Assembly (NCBI GenBank): GCA_946186185.1 | Contig: CAMHMJ010000014.1 | Span: 1-64,000 of the forward strand | Length of the DNA: 64,000 bases | Source of the DNA: an uncultured Treponema sp. | Lineage (GTDB): Bacteria > Spirochaetota > Spirochaetia > Treponematales > Treponemataceae | Direction of reading: 5' to 3' | Shown: piece after piece, positions 59,081 through 64,000 of the stretch | Numbering within the stretch: position 1 is the stretch's first letter | Layout of the letters: every line of letters starts with the position of its first letter | Position numbers and translations under genes: made by a program | Notes under the pieces: model-generated | What the model was told of the DNA's origin: nothing | The model's input: the letters and a program-made list of their open reading frames with translations, nothing else | Database searches by the model: none

Positions 59081-61084
59081 TTGAAGTATCTTGAAATTGC
59101 CTTAAAAACACCCTTAAATTCTCTATTTACATATTCCTGGGATGAAACAAAAGCCACGGAAAAGGACATTGTTCCTGAACGGGGAAAACGGTGTGACGTG
59201 CGCTTTGGAAACCAGAATCTGACGGGGATGATTGTAAAGGTTCATGACAAGATTCCGGAAAACTGTCCTGTGGGCGCCGAAAAAATCCGCAGCATAAAAA
59301 AAGTGCTGGATGATGAAAGAGTCTTTACGGATGAACTTTTTGATACGGCATTCTGGATTTCAAAGTATTACCTCTGCGCTATCGGCGAGGCAATTTTTTC
59401 CATGGTGCCGGTAAAAGGTCGGCGGGAAACCAGTGCCATGGGCTTTTCCTTTACCGAAGATTTTTCTGACCAGAGCGCTAAAACTCTTTCTGAAGAACAG
59501 CAGGACGCAGTAAACCAGATAATAGAATCTTCAAAGCAAAACAAGGCTGTCTACCACTATCTGTATGGAAAAACCGGAAGCGGAAAAACAGAGGTCTTCC
59601 TTCAGATTGCAGAATATCTTATTAAGGAAAATAAAGGCGTAATCTACCTTGTTCCGGAAATTTCCCTGACTCCCCAGGTTACCAGAGACGTTACAAAACG
59701 CTTCGGAAACACGGCGGCAGTCCTGCACTCAATGCTTACACCAAGCCAGAAGCTTTCAGAATGGAAAAAAATCCTTCACGGGGAAGCAAAAATCGTAATC
59801 GGAGCAAGAAGCGCTGTTTTTGCACCGGTTCCAAACCTTGGACTAATAATTATCGATGAAGAGCACGACGGTTCCTATAAATCCGGGGAAACTCCACGGT
59901 ATCATGCACGGCAGACCGCAATGTTCCGCGCTTCCCGCCTGAAAATCCCCCTTGTTATGGGAAGTGCAACTCCAAGCGTTGAAGCCTGGAAGCTGATGCA
60001 GGAAGGAAAACTCGTACGACATTCCCTTACAAAGCGTCTTGCCGGGGGAAAAATGCCGGAAATCCGTGCCGTAGATCTTTCCAAAACACGACAGGACGGT
60101 TCAATCTCTAAAGAACTTGAAAACGAAATACGAAATACCCTTAATCAGAAAAAACAGGTCATTCTGTTTCTGAACCGACGGGGCTTTACACACTATTTTA
60201 AGTGCAACACCTGCGGATTTGAACTGAAATGCAAAAACTGTTCTGTTTCAATGACATACCACAAATACGAAAACCGGCTTAAATGTCATTACTGCAACTA
60301 CCAGACAGTTCCGCCTTCAAGCTGCCCTCAGTGTTCTTCCCTGGACATAGGTTACTCAGGCTTTGGAACAGAATACATAGAGGCAGAAACCCGTACAAAA
60401 TTTCCGGAAGCCAGGGTTGTCAGGATTGACACCGATTCAATTACAAAAAAAGGCGAGCTTCAGGAAAAACTTGATGCCTTTAAAAATCATGAATACGATA
60501 TTCTTCTTGGAACCCAGATGGTTGCCAAGGGCTTAAACTTTCCTAACCTCCAGCTTGTGGGAGTTATATCTGCAGACACGGGGCTCCATCTTCCGGACTT
60601 CCGGGCAGCGGAAAGAACCTTTGCCCTGATTACCCAGGTTTCAGGAAGAGCGGGACGCTTTTTTCCGGACGGCAAAGTTCTTGTCCAGACTTACAATCCC
60701 CTTCGGGAACCGATTTATTTTTCGGTACACGGAAAAATTGATGAATTCTACAACTGGGAACTGGGAATGAGAAAAATGCTCACATTCCCTCCTTATTGCA
60801 GGCTTGTGCGTCTGGTTTTCCGTTCCATAAGCCAGGAAAAGGCCTTAAGCAGTGCCCGGGAAGCATTTAAAATCACCTCGGAAATCATCGGAAAAAAAGG
60901 TGATATTTTAGGTCCGGCAGAATGTCCGATTTTTATGACCTCTAAAAATTACAGATATCAGATTATCTTACGAAGCCTTGATATTGCCCTGCTTCAGGAT
61001 GCAGCCCGCACCCTGATTTACAGTTACACCCACTCTCAGGCAGTTTACATCGAATGCGATGTAGACCCGGTAAGCATTTTGTAG
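59081..61084 (+). CDS. priA: Primosomal protein N' (PriA helicase)
   Basis: 667 aa; LYGKTGSGKTEVFLQ, IIDEEHDGSYKSGETPRYHARQTA, zinc-cysteine motifs; TTG start. Confidence 0.96.
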   Translation: MKYLEIALKTPLNSLFTYSWDETKATEKDIVPERGKRCDVRFGNQNLTGMIVKVHDKIPENCPVGAEKIRSIKKVLDDERVFTDELFDTAFWISKYYLCAIGEAIFSMVPVKGRRETSAMGFSFTEDFSDQSAKTLSEEQQDAVNQIIESSKQNKAVYHYLYGKTGSGKTEVFLQIAEYLIKENKGVIYLVPEISLTPQVTRDVTKRFGNTAAVLHSMLTPSQKLSEWKKILHGEAKIVIGARSAVFAPVPNLGLIIIDEEHDGSYKSGETPRYHARQTAMFRASRLKIPLVMGSATPSVEAWKLMQEGKLVRHSLTKRLAGGKMPEIRAVDLSKTRQDGSISKELENEIRNTLNQKKQVILFLNRRGFTHYFKCNTCGFELKCKNCSVSMTYHKYENRLKCHYCNYQTVPPSSCPQCSSLDIGYSGFGTEYIEAETRTKFPEARVVRIDTDSITKKGELQEKLDAFKNHEYDILLGTQMVAKGLNFPNLQLVGVISADTGLHLPDFRAAERTFALITQVSGRAGRFFPDGKVLVQTYNPLREPIYFSVHGKIDEFYNWELGMRKMLTFPPYCRLVRLVFRSISQEKALSSAREAFKITSEIIGKKGDILGPAECPIFMTSKNYRYQIILRSLDIALLQDAARTLIYSYTHSQAVYIECDVDPVSIL

Positions 61085-61156
61085 GAAACAATAATCACCA
61101 GGTACTCGAGGCCATTTTCTGCACCCTCACAATAATTTTTAAGAATGTAAAAGCAG

Positions 61157-61176
61157 CCGGCCGAAATTCCGGCCGG
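61157..61176. terminator. GC-rich stem-loop between convergent priA and truA
   Basis: CCGGCCG-aaattc-CGGCCGG; no long T tract on either side. Confidence 0.45.
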
Positions 61177-61187
61177 TCAGTTCATCT

Positions 61188-61982
61188 TCAGGCATGGCGT
61201 CTTATTCCGTCGAATTTTATTTCGTAGAGGAAGAGCCCGGTGGGAGGCGCCGTAATGCCCGCCTTTGAACGGGAATGACTTTCAATGATTCTCTTAAAAT
61301 CTTCCTGAGTTTTTCCGGCTTTATCCAGCATTACGAGGGTTCCCGTAAGAGTTCGGACCATTTTCCACAGAAAAGCGTTGGCTTCTATCTGAAAAACCAG
61401 CATGTCCTCCCCGGAAGGAAAGTTTTTTTCATAGAAGAAAAAGGCTTCGTCTATGTAGCGGCAGGGACTTACGCTTTCATCGCCGCTTGAGGCAAAGGAG
61501 GAACAGTCCATTTCGCCTTTTAAGAGGGAAGCCATCTGGTTCAGATTTTCAAGATTCGGTGTATAGGGAACGCTCCAGGAAAAACGGTTCATACTTGCAT
61601 TTACAGAAGGTGAAACCGAAATAAAATAGCGGTAGGTTCTGCTGGTTGCGTTTTTTCGGGCACTGAAGTTTTCATCCACTTCCTTAGAATCAAGAATCCG
61701 GATATCAGGTGGAAGAAAGGAGTTCAGGGCGCGGATATAATTTTTTTCAGGAATAGTATCAACGGGAGAATAAAAATTTGCCTTCTGCCCCACCGCATGA
61801 ACTCCGGAATCGGTTCTTCCGGAACCGTAAAGTGTAACCGGAGTTTTCAGCATTTTTTCAAGGGCAATTTCGATTTCACCCTGAACTGTGCGGGAAAAGT
61901 TCTTTGTTTCCCCAAAATCCTGCCTCTGCCAGCCGGTAAAATCCGTTCCGTCGTAAGATACTGTAAGAAGAATATTTTTCAT
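61188..61982 (-). CDS. truA: tRNA pseudouridine synthase A
   Basis: 264 aa; YDGTDFTGWQRQ, GSGRTDSGVHAVGQ. Confidence 0.96.
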   Translation of the reverse strand: MKNILLTVSYDGTDFTGWQRQDFGETKNFSRTVQGEIEIALEKMLKTPVTLYGSGRTDSGVHAVGQKANFYSPVDTIPEKNYIRALNSFLPPDIRILDSKEVDENFSARKNATSRTYRYFISVSPSVNASMNRFSWSVPYTPNLENLNQMASLLKGEMDCSSFASSGDESVSPCRYIDEAFFFYEKNFPSGEDMLVFQIEANAFLWKMVRTLTGTLVMLDKAGKTQEDFKRIIESHSRSKAGITAPPTGLFLYEIKFDGIRRHA

Positions 61983-61997
61983 ATTTTACGCCGGCAC

Positions 61998-62879
61998 CTA
62001 GATGTCATCATCGCTTACTTCTTTTGAAAGCAAATCGTATAAATCACGGGCTTTTTCAAGAAGCGGCCCCGGCTTATCCTTAGAGGATTTTCCAAGACCG
62101 AAAATGCGGGCAATGGCGGTTTTTGCTTCAGATAATTTTTTTAAGCGCAGCTGAATATCGGCTTTCTGGCCATATTTGTACTCAAGAAGGCCGGCAAGAT
62201 AGATAACGCCGTCCCAGCCATAATTTTTGTCCATATCCGGACCAAAGTTTCCAAGAGTTGAGCTTTTTTCAGCCTTGCTGGTCTCGTTAATAATCGCCTG
62301 CTGATAGAAAAACAGTGCTTTTCTGTAGAAAACCTCTGAAAGATAGCCAAAATTGTGATCCGGAACGGCTTCATCCAGCTCCCGGGTAAGCCATGCAAGG
62401 CGAAGGGTCAGAAAACTGGACTTCATTGTTGGAAGCATATCCGGGTTCACCTGATTATAGGTCAAAAGTGCCAGATAATACATGGCACAGCCGTCGTAAA
62501 GACTTCGCTCGTGTGTCAAAGAAAAATGAGGAAAGATATTTTCTACAATTTTTTTGCGTTCTTCCCGTTTTTCAAACAAAACGTCCTGGTCTTCCCGCTT
62601 TTTTAAGTCCTTAAAATCAGCCCATAAAAGTGCCGTGTAGCAGTGCGGGCAGGCGCCAATATCATAAATCAGAGGATAGATGCGACCGAATTTTGCGGAA
62701 GGCTCGAAGGTTCTGTGCAAATCCTCAGAAAGTTCTCCGGCAATCATTCGTCCGTTTCCACTGAGCATTACTTCTTTTTCAAAGGCTTTTTTGCAGACAG
62801 GACAGTTGCACTTTTCCTTGGACCAGTAGGAAATTGCAGGCTTTTTTTTGTCAGAAGTCTTCTTTACACCAGAAACCAT
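61998..62879 (-). CDS. DUF2225 family protein
   Basis: 293 aa; CNCPVCKKAF...DIGACPHCYTALLWADF cysteine pairs. Confidence 0.8.
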   Translation of the reverse strand: MVSGVKKTSDKKKPAISYWSKEKCNCPVCKKAFEKEVMLSGNGRMIAGELSEDLHRTFEPSAKFGRIYPLIYDIGACPHCYTALLWADFKDLKKREDQDVLFEKREERKKIVENIFPHFSLTHERSLYDGCAMYYLALLTYNQVNPDMLPTMKSSFLTLRLAWLTRELDEAVPDHNFGYLSEVFYRKALFFYQQAIINETSKAEKSSTLGNFGPDMDKNYGWDGVIYLAGLLEYKYGQKADIQLRLKKLSEAKTAIARIFGLGKSSKDKPGPLLEKARDLYDLLSKEVSDDDI

Positions 62880-62900
62880 AAGCTTTCTTCTCCAGTAATA

Positions 62901-63272
62901 TTATAGTTTTTCTATCACAACAAAGGCTGTAGCGTACTCTTTTTCGTGGCTCAGGGATAAAAAAACTGAATTATTTCCGCATCTTTTATATAAAAGGTCG
63001 GAAACTTCCTTAGAAAAGTTTAAGGAAGGCTTTCCTTCACTGTTTTTTACAACATACACATCCCGTAAATCAAAAACGATGCCGGTTCCAAGGGCTTTGG
63101 AAAAGGCTTCCTTTGCAGCAAACCGGGCCGCGTAATGTTCACATAGCTGTTTAGGATTTTTTTTATCGGAACGTTCCTCCTGATTAAAAAATCGCTCCAG
63201 CATATCCGGGTTACTGACCCATTTTTCAAAGCGGGACACTCTGGTAATATCGCAGCCGATTCCGTAAATCAT
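62901..63272 (-). CDS. acpS: Holo-[acyl-carrier-protein] synthase
   Basis: 123 aa; IYGIGCDITRVSRFEKW, YAARFAAKEAFSKALGTG, LSLSHEKEYATAFVV. Confidence 0.96.
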   Translation of the reverse strand: MIYGIGCDITRVSRFEKWVSNPDMLERFFNQEERSDKKNPKQLCEHYAARFAAKEAFSKALGTGIVFDLRDVYVVKNSEGKPSLNFSKEVSDLLYKRCGNNSVFLSLSHEKEYATAFVVIEKL

Positions 63273-64000
63273 CGCTTTACCCCGGAACCTGAACCGGCTT
63301 CCGAAGCCGAACCGGAGCCTGCTCCAGTAAGCGGTATATCTATCTCAAACTCTTCGTCCTGAGCACCTTCCGGGTTTTCTTCAGAACCGCCCTCTCCTTC
63401 AGCTTCTGCATTTTCATCAATAAACTCAGGATTTCGTAAAAGTTCCAGGGTTACATTCTCGTAATTCTTTTCTTTGACAGAAATACCCGCCGGAAGACTG
63501 AAAAGTACAGGAAGCTCATACCGGCCGGCTGCCTTTACGGCGCTCAAATCAATGTAAACAGAAGAAGAATCCAGCTTGAAGCTTTCCATTACAGGCACCG
63601 TTCCTGCAAGAGTAAAGGACATTGGCGGAATTTTTCCGGATGTAATAAATTTCTCGTCCAGATGAATAAGAGCCGGCACAATTCCCTTGAAGGACTGCTC
63701 GCTTGGAGCCGGAGTAATTGAAACCGTAACCTTAAACTTTTCTTCTTCGTGGGCTGTAACAAGCCGGTTAATATTATCAAGTGGAACCTTAACGGAAAAG
63801 CCTTTGGCAGCTCCCTTAACGTTCACTTTTTCTGAATAAATATAATTTGTTTTTTCAACGACCTTTTTTGGTCCCGTAATTTTTACAGTTGAAGGAACCA
63901 CTTCTATTGCCTTAATTACATATCCGTGGCTTACCTCTCCAGAAACGGAAGGAATGACAGGAACGTATTTTTCAACCTTTTCATCAAGGGTTACCGTAAT
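63269..64000 (-). CDS. YbbR/CdaR-like domain protein, partial (open at right edge)
   Basis: Frame stays open from 63901 to 64000 (ITVTLDEKVEKYVPVIPSVSGEVSHGYVIKAIEVVPSTVKITGP); YbbR-type repeats; next to acpS. Confidence 0.75.
   Translation of the reverse strand: MTVTLDEKVEKYVPVIPSVSGEVSHGYVIKAIEVVPSTVKITGPKKVVEKTNYIYSEKVNVKGAAKGFSVKVPLDNINRLVTAHEEEKFKVTVSITPAPSEQSFKGIVPALIHLDEKFITSGKIPPMSFTLAGTVPVMESFKLDSSSVYIDLSAVKAAGRYELPVLFSLPAGISVKEKNYENVTLELLRNPEFIDENAEAEGEGGSEENPEGAQDEEFEIDIPLTGAGSGSASEAGSGSGVKR

Noticed and set aside
1-64000. Prophage, defence system, integrative element or tRNA/rRNA gene
   Set aside because: No integrase, phage structural, restriction, toxin-antitoxin, Cas or transposase proteins recognised in the ORF track, and no tRNA cloverleaf or rRNA sequence noticed. 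A tRNAscan/PADLOC run would be decisive.

Overview
The window reads as ordinary spirochaete chromosome, most likely Treponema. This is inferred from gene content and gene order; no database search was run. From left to right it holds: (i) an AT-rich edge with two tandem paralogous lipoprotein genes and a small lipoprotein gene; (ii) a WD40/beta-propeller protein with a probable C-terminal barrel; (iii) a spirochaete-type V-ATPase operon (E, DUF2764, A, B, D, I, K; minus strand); (iv) galM; (v) a long minus-strand motility operon (flbD-motA-motB-fliL-fliM-fliY-fliO-fliP-fliQ-fliR-flhB-flhA-flhF-flhG-orf-fliA-fapA plus two small genes); (vi) a divergent OmpR-type two-component system; (vii) a housekeeping block with hemW, lepB, smpB, a Sua5/YrdC protein, a very acidic repeat protein, two DUF115/Maf-like proteins, a degenerate-GGDEF protein, a UPRTase-like protein, eukaryote-type ileS, thiI, a family-4 uracil-DNA glycosylase, priA, truA, DUF2225, acpS and a YbbR/CdaR-like protein. 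I saw no CRISPR array, prophage, transposase, tRNA or rRNA. The least expected signals are regulatory or structural. Nine genes have a -10-like hexamer only 6-8 nt before the start codon, suggesting leaderless mRNAs, including two divergent pairs. A small family of inverted-repeat elements sits mainly between convergent genes. A hairpin covers the fliO ribosome-binding site. A base-composition step falls inside one ORF near position 4440.
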